Of a stretch of 64,000 bases of DNA, positions 1-9,827 are shown one piece after another. The DNA comes from Kluyvera genomosp. 1 (GTDB lineage: Bacteria; Pseudomonadota; Gammaproteobacteria; Enterobacterales; Enterobacteriaceae): assembly GCF_001266615.1 (NCBI RefSeq), contig NZ_LGHZ01000037.1:1-64000 (forward strand), read 5' to 3'. Position numbers and translations under genes: made by a program. The stretch's first letter is position 1; every line of letters begins with the position of its first letter. The notes under the pieces were generated by a model, which was given only the letters and a program-made list of their open reading frames with translations, was not told where the DNA came from and searched no databases.

Positions 1-19
1 AGATGTGTATAAGAGACAG
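1..19 (+). other. Nextera transposase mosaic-end adapter (artefact)
   Basis: The first 19 bases match the Nextera/Tn5 mosaic-end adapter sequence exactly. They are left-over library sequence at a contig end, not chromosome; genomic sequence begins at about base 20. Confidence 0.95.
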
Positions 20-20
20 T

Positions 21-84
21 CCCGGCGTTTCCCCTAATCGCTTTGCTTAAGTGAACGGTGTTAGGCTCTGCGCCGGGCTTTTTT
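21..84 (+). terminator. Possible rho-independent terminator of an off-window gene
   Basis: Bases 21-27 (CCCGGCG) are complementary to 71-77 (CGCCGGG), followed by C and a run of six T. The 43-base loop is long, so this is only a candidate. It would end a rightward transcript from left of the window and overlaps the stop codon of the leftward LysR gene. Confidence 0.4.
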
Positions 85-1000
85 ATGCTTCGTGCTGGCT
101 GGTATTATGCAGCAATTCGCGTAGCCACTGCTGCGCCGCGTCGCGGTGGCTGCGGTCGTGCCAGGCCATGCTTTTGGTGAAGCCCTGAATCTCGACCGGT
201 GGTTCCTGGACGCAAATCAAAGCCGGTGAACGGGCCATTCGGCTGGGTACGACCGCAATCATTTCGCTCACCGCCAGCACCTCCGGCAGCACCAGGAAAC
301 TGCTTACCGAGAGTCCAATACGTCGGTTACGGCCCACTTTTGCCAACGCATCGTCGGTGACACCCCAGAAACTTTCCCCTTCGTAGGAGACCAGAATATG
401 CTCCAGCGAGCAGAAGCGATCGAGCGTCAGCGGCCGTTGGGCGTCTGGGTGATCGGCGCGCAGCATGCAGACGTAGCGCTCTTCGTACAGCGTGCGGCTG
501 TGCAGATCGCCGGGCGTGGTATTGGGCGTGAGGAGTGCAAGATCGATCTTTCCCTGTTCAAACTGGCTGTGTAAGCGCTCGGGCTCGACCGGAACCACCC
601 GCACTCGGATACCCGGCGCCTGCACTTTCAGCGCGGCAATAAACGGTACCACCACCGCTTTTAAGGCGTAGTCGGTGGCGGCGAGGGTGAAGGTGAGTTC
701 CGCACTAAGCGGGTCAAACTCAGCTGGTTGAAGCAGCATATTGATATCGTTAAGGATTTTTTTGACCGTTGGCGCAAGCTGCTGAGCCCGCAGCGTTGGC
801 ACCATGCCGTGTGGCGCGCGGATAAACAGCGGGTCATCAAAGTTATCCCGCAGACGGGTCAACATGCCGCTGACGGCGGGCTGAGTGAGCGACAGCCGCG
901 CCGCTGCACGCGTTACGCTGCGCTCATCAAGCAGTGCATCCAGCGTTTTCAGCAGATTAAGGTCGAGCGTACGGATATCCGTTTTCATCCCCTGGTTCAC
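83..1000 (-). CDS. LysR-family transcriptional regulator
   Basis: A 305-residue protein of normal LysR length. A winged helix-turn-helix occupies about residues 10-70 ([20 protein letters not shown], then a [13 protein letters not shown] recognition helix), followed by a two-lobed effector domain. The DNA-binding part resembles the NodD/NahR/LeuO branch. The start codon overlaps the adenine deaminase stop codon by 4 bases (ATGA), so the two are probably translationally coupled and the regulator may control purine genes. That role is inferred from position; the ligand is unknown. An alternative start is the Met at residue 5. Confidence 0.85.
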   Translation of the reverse strand: MNQGMKTDIRTLDLNLLKTLDALLDERSVTRAAARLSLTQPAVSGMLTRLRDNFDDPLFIRAPHGMVPTLRAQQLAPTVKKILNDINMLLQPAEFDPLSAELTFTLAATDYALKAVVVPFIAALKVQAPGIRVRVVPVEPERLHSQFEQGKIDLALLTPNTTPGDLHSRTLYEERYVCMLRADHPDAQRPLTLDRFCSLEHILVSYEGESFWGVTDDALAKVGRNRRIGLSVSSFLVLPEVLAVSEMIAVVPSRMARSPALICVQEPPVEIQGFTKSMAWHDRSHRDAAQQWLRELLHNTSQHEA

Positions 1001-2790
1001 TCTCTGGTTGCGGATGTCTGCTGCGAATCAGCGATCTCCTGAGCGGTAAATGTAAACGTTTCGCCGTCAAAAAGCCCCATGCTGGTAAGTTTTAATGCAG
1101 GGATAACCGGCAGTGAGAGGAACGCCATCTGGATAAACGGCTCGTCCGGGAGCGACCCACATGCGCGGCAAGCGGCCTTTAACTCGTCGATTCTTGCTGC
1201 TAGCGTGTCGGCGGTATCGGTGCTCATGAGCCCCGCAATGGGCAGCGGCAGGTGGCTTTGCACTTTGCCTTCGCGCACCACGCACTGCCCGCCACCATCG
1301 GCAATCACCTGATTCACTGCCAGCGCCATCTCCTCGGCGCGACGACCGATCACCACAATATTATGGCTGTCATGGCTGACGGTCGAGGCCAGCGCCCCTT
1401 CGCGTAACCCAAAGTGGCCCAACAAACCGCAGGCCGGAGGGAGTTGGTGGCCATAGCGGTCGAGCACGGCGATGTAACAGATATCATCATGGTCGAAACC
1501 CTTCGCCGTGTATTGTGTAGACCCTGCGGGCGTTACCAGCTCGTTGGCAATCACTTCAATCACTCGATAGTGCTTGCCCGGCGAGAAGTGCAGGGCGAAA
1601 TCGCGCGCAGAAACGGGCTGACGGGCGATGGTGTTGCCATACGGCGGAGCGGTTTGCTCTAGTCTGAGACCCTCTTCGGCCCGCAGCGTGCTGGCGTCAA
1701 TCGGCTCACCTTTGATAAACACCTGCTGTACCGTCACATTACGGGCATCGCTCAGCAGTACAATATCGGCCTGTTTTCCCGGTGCCAGAAGACCCAGATG
1801 ATGCAGGCCAAAGTGGCGCGCGGCGGACCAGCTGGCGACGCGATAGGCCACGTGTGGCGGCACATTATGCTGTAAAATGAGACGGCGAATCAGCGCGTCA
1901 ATATGTCCTTCATGAGCAATTTCCCAGGGGTTGCGATCGTCAGTGCACAGCATGCACTGCGGGCTGTTGAAGGCGTTGAGCAACGGGGCCAACGCGTTGA
2001 GATTACGGGCGGCCGACCCTTCGCGCATCATCAGTGCCATCCCCAGCTCGAGTTTGCGTCGGCCCTCTTCCAGCAGATAGCTTTCGTGGCAGTTTTCCAC
2101 CCCGGCAGCAATATAGGTGTTAAGCGCCTTACCGCCCAACCCAGGGCAGTGGCCGTCTATCGTCAGGTGACGGAAGGCGTCAATCTTGTTGAGCTGAGCG
2201 TCTTGCCCGGCGATCACGCCGGGATAGTCCATCATCTCCGCCAGCCCGGCAACTAAAGGGTGATCGCGCCATTTCACCATTTTGTCGAGGGGAAAATCCG
2301 CGCCGTTGACATCGCAGCCCGCTAACGCGGGCACGCAGGAGCTGACCTGCAGATACTGATTTTGCCTGGCCTGTTCAGCACAGCGAACGAACCACGCAAA
2401 CCCAGCCTCGCCCATGACGTTGACGATTTCATGCGGATCGCAAATCACGGTGGTAAGCCCGCGCGGCAGCGTTGCGGTTTCAAACGTGACCGGTGTCATC
2501 ATGCTGGACTCAATGTGCAAATGGGCGTCAATAAACCCGGGAACGGCGGTTGCCCCATGGCCATCGATGTGATGGTGTGCAGGTGCGTTGACGTATTCCG
2601 CACCGATGCCAGCAATATGCCTTCCTTTGACCACGATGGGGCCCGCCATTTCACCGCCATTGATTAAATCAAGAATTCGGACATTATCAATAATATAATC
2701 GGCAACGGCCTCACCGCGAGAAACGGCTAATAATTCCTGCTGCTCCTGGCGGCTAATATAATGAAATTTATAATTAATAAAGTTATTCAT
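997..2790 (-). CDS. adeD: Adenine deaminase
   Basis: Converts adenine to hypoxanthine and ammonia in the cytoplasm (purine salvage and catabolism). The protein is 597 residues, close to the E. coli enzyme (YicP, 588). It carries the amidohydrolase metal-binding motif [11 protein letters not shown] at about residues 88-98 (His90 and His92), a GHCPGL segment and the C-terminal adenine deaminase domain with the SHDSHNIVV motif. It is divergent from the adenine permease gene, so import and deamination share one control region. In E. coli this gene is silenced by H-NS; whether that applies here is not visible. Confidence 0.95.
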   Translation of the reverse strand: MNNFINYKFHYISRQEQQELLAVSRGEAVADYIIDNVRILDLINGGEMAGPIVVKGRHIAGIGAEYVNAPAHHHIDGHGATAVPGFIDAHLHIESSMMTPVTFETATLPRGLTTVICDPHEIVNVMGEAGFAWFVRCAEQARQNQYLQVSSCVPALAGCDVNGADFPLDKMVKWRDHPLVAGLAEMMDYPGVIAGQDAQLNKIDAFRHLTIDGHCPGLGGKALNTYIAAGVENCHESYLLEEGRRKLELGMALMMREGSAARNLNALAPLLNAFNSPQCMLCTDDRNPWEIAHEGHIDALIRRLILQHNVPPHVAYRVASWSAARHFGLHHLGLLAPGKQADIVLLSDARNVTVQQVFIKGEPIDASTLRAEEGLRLEQTAPPYGNTIARQPVSARDFALHFSPGKHYRVIEVIANELVTPAGSTQYTAKGFDHDDICYIAVLDRYGHQLPPACGLLGHFGLREGALASTVSHDSHNIVVIGRRAEEMALAVNQVIADGGGQCVVREGKVQSHLPLPIAGLMSTDTADTLAARIDELKAACRACGSLPDEPFIQMAFLSLPVIPALKLTSMGLFDGETFTFTAQEIADSQQTSATRE

Positions 2791-2885
2791 ATTTTTCTCA
2801 TTTTGATTTTATCAAATTGATTGTTATTTATTATGAAGGTGTGCTGTTAGCTAATTTCATTTTATCGGTTAACGTTAGTTTGCAA

Positions 2886-2901
2886 TGTGATTGTAATCAC
2901 T
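2886..2901. promoter_or_regulatory. CRP-like site between adeD and adeQ
   Basis: TGTGA-N6-TCACT, nine of ten conserved bases of the CRP consensus, inside a perfect 6+2+6 dyad (2887-2900). It lies in the 160-base divergent intergenic region. CRP control is inferred from the match only. Confidence 0.5.
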
Positions 2902-2950
2902 GAATCAACGTGGTGAGTTAATTTAAAAGGGAGGCATTATTCATCAATAA

Positions 2951-4297
2951 ATGGATGCGAAAATGAAAGGTGAAGAGGTTGGTGACGTAAATAATACAGA
3001 AGATCTGCTTAGCCGGTTATTTAAAATTCAACAGCACGGTACAACTGTGCGTACCGAAATGATTGCCGGGATGACCACATTTCTTACCATGGTGTATATC
3101 GTGTTTGTGAACCCACAAATCCTGGGAGCAGCCCACATGGATCCCAGAGTGGTGTTTGTGACCACCTGTCTGATTGCCGGTATTGGCAGTATTGCTATGG
3201 GTTTAATCGCCAACCTTCCCGTTGCGCTAGCACCGGCGATGGGCTTGAACGCCTTTTTCGCCTTTGTGGTGGTCGGTGCCATGGGCGTTAGCTGGCAAAT
3301 AGGGATGGGAGCTATCTTTTGGGGCGCCGTGGGACTGTTTTTACTGACGTTGTTTCGGATTCGCTATTGGATGATATCGAATATTCCACTTAATTTACGC
3401 GTCGGCATTACCAGTGGGATTGGTTTATTTATTGCACTGATGGGTTTGAAAAATGCCGGCGTTATTGTTGCCAATAAAGATACGCTGGTCGCCATTGGTA
3501 ATCTAAACACCCACTCAGTTCTTCTCGGTATTGTGGGTTTCTTTATCATTGCCGTGCTTTCATCACGTCATTTTCATGCGGCGGTGCTGGTTTCTATTGT
3601 GGTTACTTCCTGCTGTGGTTTGTTTTTTGGCGATGTGCATTTCAACGGCGTTTATTCTATTCCGCCAAGTATTAGCGGTGTGATAGGTGAGGTTGATTTA
3701 AGCGGGGCATTATCCCTCGATCTGGCTGGAATCGTTTTTTCTTTCATGCTGATTAACTTGTTTGATTCATCAGGAACATTAATTGGTGTTACGGATAAAG
3801 CCGGGCTAATTGATAGCAACGGTAAATTTCCGGGCATGAACCGTGCGTTGTATGTCGATAGCCTCAGTTCGATTGCCGGGGCGTTTATCGGAACGTCTTC
3901 GGTGACCGCCTATATTGAGAGCACCTCCGGCGTGGCGGTAGGTGGCCGAACCGGGCTGACGGCCATTGTCGTTGGTGTTTTGTTTCTGCTGGTGATGTTC
4001 TTCTCGCCGCTGGCGGGAATGGTTCCCGCCTATGCAACGGCGGGGGCGCTGATTTTCGTCGGCGTACTGATGACCTCCAGCCTGGCGCGGGTCAACTGGG
4101 ATGACTTTACTGAATCTGTACCCGCCTTTATCACCACCGTGATGATGCCTTTTAGCTTCTCAATTACGGAGGGTATTGCGCTGGGCTTTATGTCCTACTG
4201 CATCATGAAACTCTTTACCGGCCGTTGGCGCGAGCTGAATCTGTGCGTTGTTGTGGTTGCAGTGCTATTTGCGCTGAAGATCACGCTGGTGGATTAG
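2951..4297 (+). CDS. adeQ: Adenine permease, NCS2 family
   Basis: A 448-residue polytopic inner-membrane protein of the AzgA-like branch of NCS2 nucleobase:cation symporters, corresponding to E. coli AdeQ (YicO). Family features include the early MTTFLTMVYIVFVNPQIL segment, repeated hydrophobic helices and the TSSVTAYIESTSGV region that forms part of the substrate site in this family. It should import adenine by proton symport for the divergently encoded deaminase. The GGGAGG ribosome site lies rather far (about 16 bases) ahead of the ATG; an in-frame ATG four codons on is an alternative start. Confidence 0.93.
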   Translation: MDAKMKGEEVGDVNNTEDLLSRLFKIQQHGTTVRTEMIAGMTTFLTMVYIVFVNPQILGAAHMDPRVVFVTTCLIAGIGSIAMGLIANLPVALAPAMGLNAFFAFVVVGAMGVSWQIGMGAIFWGAVGLFLLTLFRIRYWMISNIPLNLRVGITSGIGLFIALMGLKNAGVIVANKDTLVAIGNLNTHSVLLGIVGFFIIAVLSSRHFHAAVLVSIVVTSCCGLFFGDVHFNGVYSIPPSISGVIGEVDLSGALSLDLAGIVFSFMLINLFDSSGTLIGVTDKAGLIDSNGKFPGMNRALYVDSLSSIAGAFIGTSSVTAYIESTSGVAVGGRTGLTAIVVGVLFLLVMFFSPLAGMVPAYATAGALIFVGVLMTSSLARVNWDDFTESVPAFITTVMMPFSFSITEGIALGFMSYCIMKLFTGRWRELNLCVVVVAVLFALKITLVD

Positions 4298-4349
4298 TAC
4301 AGCTGGGCGGTTTCCAGATATCATGAGCGCTGAAGAGACAGGAGAACTC

Positions 4350-4802
4350 ATGGTCTGGATTATGCTGGCCACATTGGTCGTGGTCTTTGTTGTCGGGTTT
4401 CGGATCCTCACGTCCGGGCCTCGTCGGGCGATACGCCGTTTAAGTGAGCGTCTGGCGATTACGCCAGAGCCGGTAGAGTCAATGATTGACCAGCTGGGAA
4501 AAGCGCAGGGCGATGAGTATTTACGCTATCTGGAACGGCCGAATGAAGCACATTTGCAGAACGCCGCGCAGGTGCTGCTGATTTGGCAGGTGTGCATCGT
4601 TGACGGCAGTGAGCAAACGCTGGTGCGCTGGCACCGGCTGCTGCAGAAAGCCCGTCTGGCCGCGCCGATAACCGATGCTCAGGTCCGGCTGGCGATGAGT
4701 TTTATGCGTGAACTTGAACCTGATTTCCATGAACTGACGGCTTTCCAGCATCGCTATAACGCATTGTTCCATGAAGAAAATGGCGTCCACTGGTTGCATT
4801 GA
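4350..4802 (+). CDS. yicN: YicN family protein (DUF1198)
   Basis: A 150-residue protein of unknown function, homologous to E. coli YicN and in the same place (after adeQ, near nepI). One N-terminal membrane helix (residues 2-20) is followed by a soluble domain containing NAAQVLLIWQVCIVDGSEQ and ending GVHWLH. The start at 4350 is preferred over an in-frame ATG 27 bases upstream: AGGAG sits 5 bases before it, and the protein then begins directly with the membrane helix as in E. coli. Confidence 0.85.
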   Translation: MVWIMLATLVVVFVVGFRILTSGPRRAIRRLSERLAITPEPVESMIDQLGKAQGDEYLRYLERPNEAHLQNAAQVLLIWQVCIVDGSEQTLVRWHRLLQKARLAAPITDAQVRLAMSFMRELEPDFHELTAFQHRYNALFHEENGVHWLH

Positions 4803-4803
4803 T

Positions 4804-4854
4804 ATCACGTGGCGTGATGTTGGTTATTTATAATGGTGATTATATTTATATCAC
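4804..4854. promoter_or_regulatory. Two dyads ahead of the SRPBCC gene
   Basis: Between yicN and the SRPBCC gene lie ATCACG-TGG-CGTGAT (4804-4818) and GTGAT-N9-ATCAC (4836-4854). They share the GTGAT/ATCAC half-site, which suggests binding of one regulator. No promoter elements were assigned with certainty. Confidence 0.35.
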
Positions 4855-4863
4855 TCGCGGATG

Positions 4864-4907
4864 CATGATGAACCTCGTCAACAACATGACTCACGAGGTT
4901 CATCATG
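4864..4907 (+). promoter_or_regulatory. 15-bp perfect inverted repeat over the start site of the SRPBCC gene
   Basis: Bases 4864-4878 are perfectly complementary to 4893-4907, with a 14-base loop. The 3' arm contains the GAGG ribosome site (4895-4898) and the whole ATG (4905-4907). As RNA the stem would hide the translation start; as DNA it could be an operator. Confidence 0.7.
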
Positions 4908-5429
4908 AAACAGTCCATGCAACAAAGCGCCATCGTCTGGCCAGAAGCGTATCTGCCGGGCACCACCGACAACTTTGCCTCCAATGAAATCATCGTTAGC
5001 GGTCTGACCGCTAAACAGATTTGGGCGCAGCTTGATGACACCACGCTGTGGCCAACCTACTACAGCAATGTCGCCGATATCCATTTCCACGACGGCAGCG
5101 GCCCTCGGCTCAGCGCGAACGCCCGCTTCCGTTTCTCCACCTTCGGTTTCCCGATTGAAGCGCAAATCACGGAATATGTTCCGCCGGTTGATGGCCAGGC
5201 GGCTCGTGTTGCCTGGCACGGCTGGGCTGAAGGCGATGCCACTACGCGTCTCGACGTTATCCACGCCTGGCTGTTTGAGGATTTACCGGGCAACCGCGTG
5301 CGTATCCTGACCCAGGAATCGCAGATCGGTGTTCCGGCGCAGGAGCTGGCGCGTACGTTGCCCAATCCGATGATTAATGGCCATCAGGAATGGATTAGCG
5401 GGTTGGTAAAATCGGCGCGCGGTGAATGA
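4905..5429 (+). CDS. SRPBCC (START-like) domain protein
   Basis: A 174-residue soluble protein with the SRPBCC/polyketide cyclase-like pattern. An early strand with SNEIIVSGLTAKQIWAQLDD is followed by a helix with LWPTYYSNVADI, the TEYVPPVDGQAARVAWHGWAEG segment and a long C-terminal helix ending in NGHQEWISGLVKS. The fold binds small hydrophobic ligands; substrate and reaction are unknown. It sits between yicN and nepI, which I recall as neighbours in E. coli, so it is probably an insertion there. Its start is enclosed in a hairpin (separate entry). Confidence 0.7.
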   Translation: MKQSMQQSAIVWPEAYLPGTTDNFASNEIIVSGLTAKQIWAQLDDTTLWPTYYSNVADIHFHDGSGPRLSANARFRFSTFGFPIEAQITEYVPPVDGQAARVAWHGWAEGDATTRLDVIHAWLFEDLPGNRVRILTQESQIGVPAQELARTLPNPMINGHQEWISGLVKSARGE

Positions 5430-5438
5430 TTCAGTCGT

Positions 5439-5464
5439 CCGGATAGGTTTCAGTGCCTATCCGG
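5439..5464. repeat. Hairpin after the SRPBCC gene (REP-like)
   Basis: CCGGATAGG (5439-5447) and CCTATCCGG (5456-5464) form a perfect 9-bp stem with an 8-base loop. There is no T run, so a REP-like or transcript-end hairpin is more likely than a classic terminator. Confidence 0.5.
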
Positions 5465-5577
5465 GCCGCTGAGAAAATGCGATACCGCGGCTACCGTTGC
5501 TAAAACGTTAAATACGTCACATCTAAAATGTTACACTGCATGGCTTTTCTCCAAAAACTCCTCCGCAGGTAACAATA

Positions 5578-6765
5578 ATGAGCACACATATCGAAGAAAA
5601 AACCCGCGCTGAGGCCGTTGTGCGGCCCAACTGGTCGGCAGTGTTTGCCGTGGCGTTTTGCGTCGCCTGTTTGATTACCGTCGAGTTTTTACCGGTCAGC
5701 CTGCTGACGCCGATGGCGCAAGACTTAGGCATTTCTGAAGGCGTGGCCGGGCAGTCAGTCACCGTGACAGCATTTGTTGCCATGTTTGCCAGCCTGTTCA
5801 TTACCCAGGCTATTGGGGCGACAAACCGCCGCTACGTGGTGATTCTGTTCTCTATTTTACTCACGCTCTCCTGCCTGCTGGTGTCGTTTTCCAACTCATT
5901 CACGCTGCTGCTGTTAGGTCGCGCCTGTTTGGGGCTGGCGCTGGGTGGGTTCTGGGCCATGTCGGCGTCGTTGACTATGCGTCTGGTGCCAGCACGGACG
6001 GTGCCGAAAGCACTGTCGGTTATTTTTGGTGCCGTGTCGATTGCGCTGGTGATTGCTGCGCCGCTGGGCAGTTTTTTAGGCGGGATTATCGGCTGGCGCA
6101 ACGTTTTTAACGGCGCAGCGATAATGGGCGTGCTGTGTACGATTTGGGTGCTCAAAGCCCTGCCTTCTCTGCCCGGCGAACCTGCGCATCACAAGCAAAA
6201 TATGTTTAGCCTGCTACAGCGTCCTGGCGTGATGGCGGGGATGATCGCCATCTTTATGTCCTTCGCCGGGCAGTTTGCTTTCTTTACGTATATTCGTCCG
6301 GTGTATATGAATCTGGCTGGGTTTGACGTTGATGGCCTGACGCTGGTACTGCTGAGTTTTGGCATCGCCAGCTTTGTCGGCACCTCATTCTCGTCGGTTA
6401 TCCTTAAGCGCTCGGTCAAACTGGCGCTAGCCGGTGCTCCATTTGTGCTGGCGCTCAGCGCGCTGGTGCTGGTGCTGTGGGGCAGTGACAAAGTGGTGGC
6501 GGCGGCGATTGCTATTATCTGGGGGATGGCGTTTGCGCTGGTGCCGGTTGGCTGGTCAACGTGGATCACCCGTTCACTTGCCGATCAGGCGGAAAAAGCC
6601 GGTTCTATCCAGGTGGCGGTTATTCAGCTGGCAAATACCTGCGGCGCCGCGGTGGGCGGTTTTGCGTTAGACCGTCTGGGATTAGTTTCCCCGCTCATCC
6701 TCTCGGGTTCGCTGATGCTGCTGACGGCTCTGCTGGTCGCGGTTAAGGTGAAAATTAAGCCCTAG
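5578..6765 (+). CDS. nepI: Purine ribonucleoside efflux pump NepI
   Basis: A 395-residue major facilitator of the DHA1 type, nearly the same length as E. coli NepI (YicM, 396). About twelve hydrophobic segments are visible. The N-terminal half contains [23 protein letters not shown], typical of this exporter group, and the [20 protein letters not shown] segment characteristic of NepI/YdhP-like proteins. In E. coli it exports inosine and guanosine analogues by proton antiport. The neighbouring adenine genes support a purine role. Confidence 0.88.
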   Translation: MSTHIEEKTRAEAVVRPNWSAVFAVAFCVACLITVEFLPVSLLTPMAQDLGISEGVAGQSVTVTAFVAMFASLFITQAIGATNRRYVVILFSILLTLSCLLVSFSNSFTLLLLGRACLGLALGGFWAMSASLTMRLVPARTVPKALSVIFGAVSIALVIAAPLGSFLGGIIGWRNVFNGAAIMGVLCTIWVLKALPSLPGEPAHHKQNMFSLLQRPGVMAGMIAIFMSFAGQFAFFTYIRPVYMNLAGFDVDGLTLVLLSFGIASFVGTSFSSVILKRSVKLALAGAPFVLALSALVLVLWGSDKVVAAAIAIIWGMAFALVPVGWSTWITRSLADQAEKAGSIQVAVIQLANTCGAAVGGFALDRLGLVSPLILSGSLMLLTALLVAVKVKIKP

Positions 6766-6791
6766 TTTTGGTCAGATAATCTGGCGAACGC

Positions 6792-6833
6792 GTTATCCAG
6801 CCTACGGCATGATTGCCATGCAGGCTGGATAAC
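6792..6833. terminator. Long hairpin between convergent nepI and phnX
   Basis: GTTATCCAGCCT (6792-6803) pairs perfectly with AGGCTGGATAAC (6822-6833). It lies between convergent genes, so it probably ends or protects both transcripts. It is also the left border of the phn/PTS block relative to the E. coli gene order. Confidence 0.55.
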
Positions 6834-6841
6834 AGCGGCGT

Positions 6842-7651
6842 TTACGGACGTTCGCCCTTCGCCAGTCGGCTGTTAATGTCGGCAATGACGCCCGGTAAAT
6901 CGGCCAGCGAATCCACCACATAGTGCGCCCCTGCGGCGTAGAGCTTACCGGCCGCATGTTCGCGGCGAGTGGCAATCTCTTCTGCCGTCATCGCCTGAAA
7001 TTCCTCCCATGTTGCCCCGAATTCGTTGCCGGATACTGCCAGACCTACGCTCCACATTCCGGCGTTCAGCCCTTCGGTAATGCCCGGCGCGGCGTCATCC
7101 ACCTTCACGCAGTGGGCAACGTCTTCAATACCCAGCGTAATGACGTTTTGCAGCGCCATCCACGGGCCCGGACGACCGCCAGCGGCGAGATCGTCAGTGG
7201 CAACCCAGTGGTCTGGCGCATAGCCGTGTTCGGCGGCAGCGGGCACCAGCTTTTCCATTACCGCGCGCGGGTAGCCGGAGCAGGAACCAATCTTGATATT
7301 GTCAGCGCGTAATCCCGCAATGGTGTCGACAACGCCTGCAATCGGTGTGGAGAAATCAACGACTTTGGCAATTTGTAGCGGCATAAACGCGGCGTAGATC
7401 GCATCGATATCCGCGGGCGTCATTGAGCGGCCAAATTTAGCCTGCCAGCGGGCATCGACGGCGGGGAGTTTCCCCAGTGCTTCAATGTGTTGCCATTTCC
7501 CTAGCCCCATGGGCACCCGCGCTTCGGCGAGGGTTATCTCTACGCCAAATGCCTGTTGAAAGGCTTCGACGAAGATCTGCGTGGGGGCAAAGGAGCCAAA
7601 ATCGACGGTGGTACCGGCCCAATCGAGGATCACTGCAGTAATACGATTCAT
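6842..7651 (-). CDS. phnX: Phosphonoacetaldehyde hydrolase (phosphonatase)
   Basis: Hydrolyses phosphonoacetaldehyde to acetaldehyde and phosphate, the step that breaks the carbon-phosphorus bond. The 269-residue protein belongs to the HAD superfamily: DWAGTT with nucleophile Asp10, the cap-domain Lys52 ([12 protein letters not shown]) that forms the Schiff base in this family, and the [10 protein letters not shown] acidic motif. It lies 9 bases downstream of phnW in the same transcript and takes PhnW's product. Confidence 0.95.
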   Translation of the reverse strand: MNRITAVILDWAGTTVDFGSFAPTQIFVEAFQQAFGVEITLAEARVPMGLGKWQHIEALGKLPAVDARWQAKFGRSMTPADIDAIYAAFMPLQIAKVVDFSTPIAGVVDTIAGLRADNIKIGSCSGYPRAVMEKLVPAAAEHGYAPDHWVATDDLAAGGRPGPWMALQNVITLGIEDVAHCVKVDDAAPGITEGLNAGMWSVGLAVSGNEFGATWEEFQAMTAEEIATRREHAAGKLYAAGAHYVVDSLADLPGVIADINSRLAKGERP

Positions 7652-7660
7652 TTTGGCTCC

Positions 7661-8764
7661 TTATTTTGTCCAGTACATCGCGTTTTTGATGGCGGTGAGC
7701 AGGGCGGTGATATCGGTGTCGTAGACTTCGCCAATGTTGCCAATGCGGAAGCAATCGCTTTGCGAGACTTTGCCCGGATAGATAACAAAACCCTGTTCTT
7801 TCAGTAAGCTGTAGAACTCTTTAAAACGATACTGCGGGCTCTGTGGTGAATAAAATGCGGTGATAATCGGTGAATGCAGTTCATCATCGAGCAGCGTGCT
7901 GAAACCCAGTTCGCGCATCCCGGCAACCAGTCGGTGCTGATTCTGCTGATAGCGCCGATGGCGTGCGGCAACGCCGCCTTCGTCGGCGAGTTCTTTGAGC
8001 GCTTGGGCGAACGCCAGTACGGTATGCGTCGGCGAGGTAAAGCGCCATTTGCCGTGGTTGTCTTCCATGCAGCGCCACTGGGCATAGAGATCCAGCGACA
8101 GAGAGCGAGAACGGCCTTTGCAGGCAGCCAGTTTATCCGCACGGGCGATCACGAAGGCAAAGCCCGGCACGCCCTGAATGCATTTGTTGGCGGAGCTGAT
8201 CAGATAGTCGATGTTCAGCGCGGCAATATCCATCGGGATGCCGCCGAAGCTGCTCATGGCGTCAACAATATAGGTTTTGCCGTACTGCTGAGCCAGCGCA
8301 CCGACCTCGGCGATAGGGTTGAGCATGCCGGTGGTGGTCTCACTGTGCACCATCGCGATGTGCGTAATCGCCGGGTCGGCCAGCAAAATGGCCTCGATAG
8401 CGTTAACGTCGGGGCGCGCCACTTCACCACAGTCATAAGCGTGGTGAGCGATGCTCATCATTGTGGCCATCTCGACCATGCGGGCACCGTACGCGCCGTT
8501 GCTGACAATCAGCACCTTATCTTGCGGAGCAAGTGTACTGCCCAACACGGCTTCGACGGCATAGCTGCCGCTGCCCTGTAGCAGTACCGAGGTGTAGCCT
8601 TCCGCTTTGGTGGCGAGTGACGTGAGCTGACGGCGGATCTCTTCAACCACGCCAAGATTGTAATCGTCATCCCAGGTACAGCTGTCGAATAGCATCGCTT
8701 CTTTCACGGTGCGTGAGGTGGTCAACGGGCCAGGGGTCAGCAGCAGATAGTTACGCGAAGTCAT
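7661..8764 (-). CDS. phnW: 2-aminoethylphosphonate:pyruvate aminotransferase
   Basis: A PLP-dependent class V transaminase that converts 2-aminoethylphosphonate and pyruvate to phosphonoacetaldehyde and alanine. It has 367 residues, the normal family length. The PLP lysine is Lys194 in [12 protein letters not shown]; the N-terminal [13 protein letters not shown] and the [14 protein letters not shown] phosphate-binding segment are conserved. It is first in the phnWX unit. A PhnR operator lies 14 bases upstream of its ATG. Confidence 0.96.
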   Translation of the reverse strand: MTSRNYLLLTPGPLTTSRTVKEAMLFDSCTWDDDYNLGVVEEIRRQLTSLATKAEGYTSVLLQGSGSYAVEAVLGSTLAPQDKVLIVSNGAYGARMVEMATMMSIAHHAYDCGEVARPDVNAIEAILLADPAITHIAMVHSETTTGMLNPIAEVGALAQQYGKTYIVDAMSSFGGIPMDIAALNIDYLISSANKCIQGVPGFAFVIARADKLAACKGRSRSLSLDLYAQWRCMEDNHGKWRFTSPTHTVLAFAQALKELADEGGVAARHRRYQQNQHRLVAGMRELGFSTLLDDELHSPIITAFYSPQSPQYRFKEFYSLLKEQGFVIYPGKVSQSDCFRIGNIGEVYDTDITALLTAIKNAMYWTK

Positions 8765-8777
8765 GTCATTTTACCTT

Positions 8778-8796
8778 TGGTCTATACCAGATTTGC
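8778..8796 (-). promoter_or_regulatory. PhnR operator candidate ahead of phnW
   Basis: Read on the minus strand this is GCAAATCTGGTATAGACCA. It contains the dyad TGGT-N4-ACCA, typical of GntR-family operators. The 19 bases match the site ahead of phnS at 18 positions. Confidence 0.75.
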
Positions 8797-8961
8797 ATTT
8801 ATCATGACGATCTTTCCCGCAAACGGTCAAAGGGAAAATGGCGTTGCAATAAAAAATTCATCTATCCCCTCCATCCTTTAGGCAGCATCTACATGAGTGG
8901 TGCGAAGGATTTGACGTATTTATCTGTATAATGACGACAGGAAAAGTGACAGCGAGCGAGC

Positions 8962-9681
8962 ATGAAATCTATACCAGGTGATATTCCCCAGTACCTGCTA
9001 ATCAAAGCGCAGCTGCAGGCGCGTATTCAGAGTGGCGCGCTAAAAAGCGGCGATAAGCTGCCGTCTGAGCGCGAGCTGTGTACGATCTTCAATACCACGC
9101 GCATTACGATTCGCGAAAGCCTGGCGCAGCTGGAGTCCAGCGGGCTTATCTGGCGCGCCGATCGTCGCGGCTGGTTTGTCACGCCTGAACGCCTGTGGCT
9201 GGATCCGACCCAAAACACCAACTTCCATAAACTGTGCCACGAGCAGGGGCGCGAACCGAAAACCGCGCTATTGAGTGGGCAGCTAACCACCGTGCCGGTT
9301 GAGGTGATGGAGCCGCTGCAGCTGCAACCATTTGATCAAATCTATCTGCTAACGCGTCTGCGTTATGCCGATGGCCGTGCGGTTTGCTACTGTGAAAATC
9401 ACTGCCTGCCGGCCCGGGTACCGGAACTGTTACAGTACGATCTCAACGGCAGCCTGACCGAGGTGTATGAGGCGAACTACAACCTTGTCTATACCAGCAT
9501 GCACTTGTCGTTTTACCCGACCGCGATGCCTGCTCAGGCCGCACAGGCGCTGGGGGTGATGGAAGGGCGTCCGGCGCTGCTGCTGCGCCGCCTCAATTAC
9601 GATCAGCATGGCCGCGTGCTCGATCTGGATATTGAGTACTGGCGTCACGACAGCCTGCGTATTGAGGTGGATACCCACTGA
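8962..9681 (+). CDS. phnR: PhnR, GntR/UTRA regulator of phosphonate use
   Basis: A 239-residue GntR-family repressor/activator of the HutC subfamily. The winged helix-turn-helix is at about residues 10-75 ([20 protein letters not shown], then [20 protein letters not shown]); a UTRA ligand-binding domain follows (about 90-235). It sits between divergent phnWX and phnSTUV as in Salmonella. The expected inducer is 2-aminoethylphosphonate or a related compound. A TCTATACCAGG half-operator lies inside its first codons (8968-8978), suggesting self-control. Confidence 0.9.
   Translation: MKSIPGDIPQYLLIKAQLQARIQSGALKSGDKLPSERELCTIFNTTRITIRESLAQLESSGLIWRADRRGWFVTPERLWLDPTQNTNFHKLCHEQGREPKTALLSGQLTTVPVEVMEPLQLQPFDQIYLLTRLRYADGRAVCYCENHCLPARVPELLQYDLNGSLTEVYEANYNLVYTSMHLSFYPTAMPAQAAQALGVMEGRPALLLRRLNYDQHGRVLDLDIEYWRHDSLRIEVDTH
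8968..8979 (+). promoter_or_regulatory. Third PhnR-like half-operator, within the start of phnR
   Basis: TCTATACCAGGT overlaps codons 3-6 of phnR and shares ten bases (TCTATACCAG) with the operator ahead of phnW. It could serve self-repression, but part of it is constrained by coding, so it is less certain. Confidence 0.4.
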
Positions 9682-9776
9682 TGCAAAACCGGAGGAGCAT
9701 CATGTTCCTCTGGTGCCATTCCGCGATTTTCTTTCTCCTTTCATCGTTTTGTCATAATCGGCGTTTAGCGTAAAAA

Positions 9777-9795
9777 GCAAATCTGGTATAGGCCA
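9777..9795 (+). promoter_or_regulatory. PhnR operator candidate ahead of phnS
   Basis: GCAAATCTGGTATAGGCCA, 33 bases upstream of the phnS start, differs at one base of 19 from the inverted copy ahead of phnW. It should couple transport to catabolism. Confidence 0.75.
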
Positions 9796-9827
9796 GAAAA
9801 CAAAACATACGCTACGAGGCTATTACG

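Noticed and set aside
9430-9678. Minus-strand small open frame within phnR
   Set aside because: It is fully inside a well-supported regulator gene and has no independent signal.
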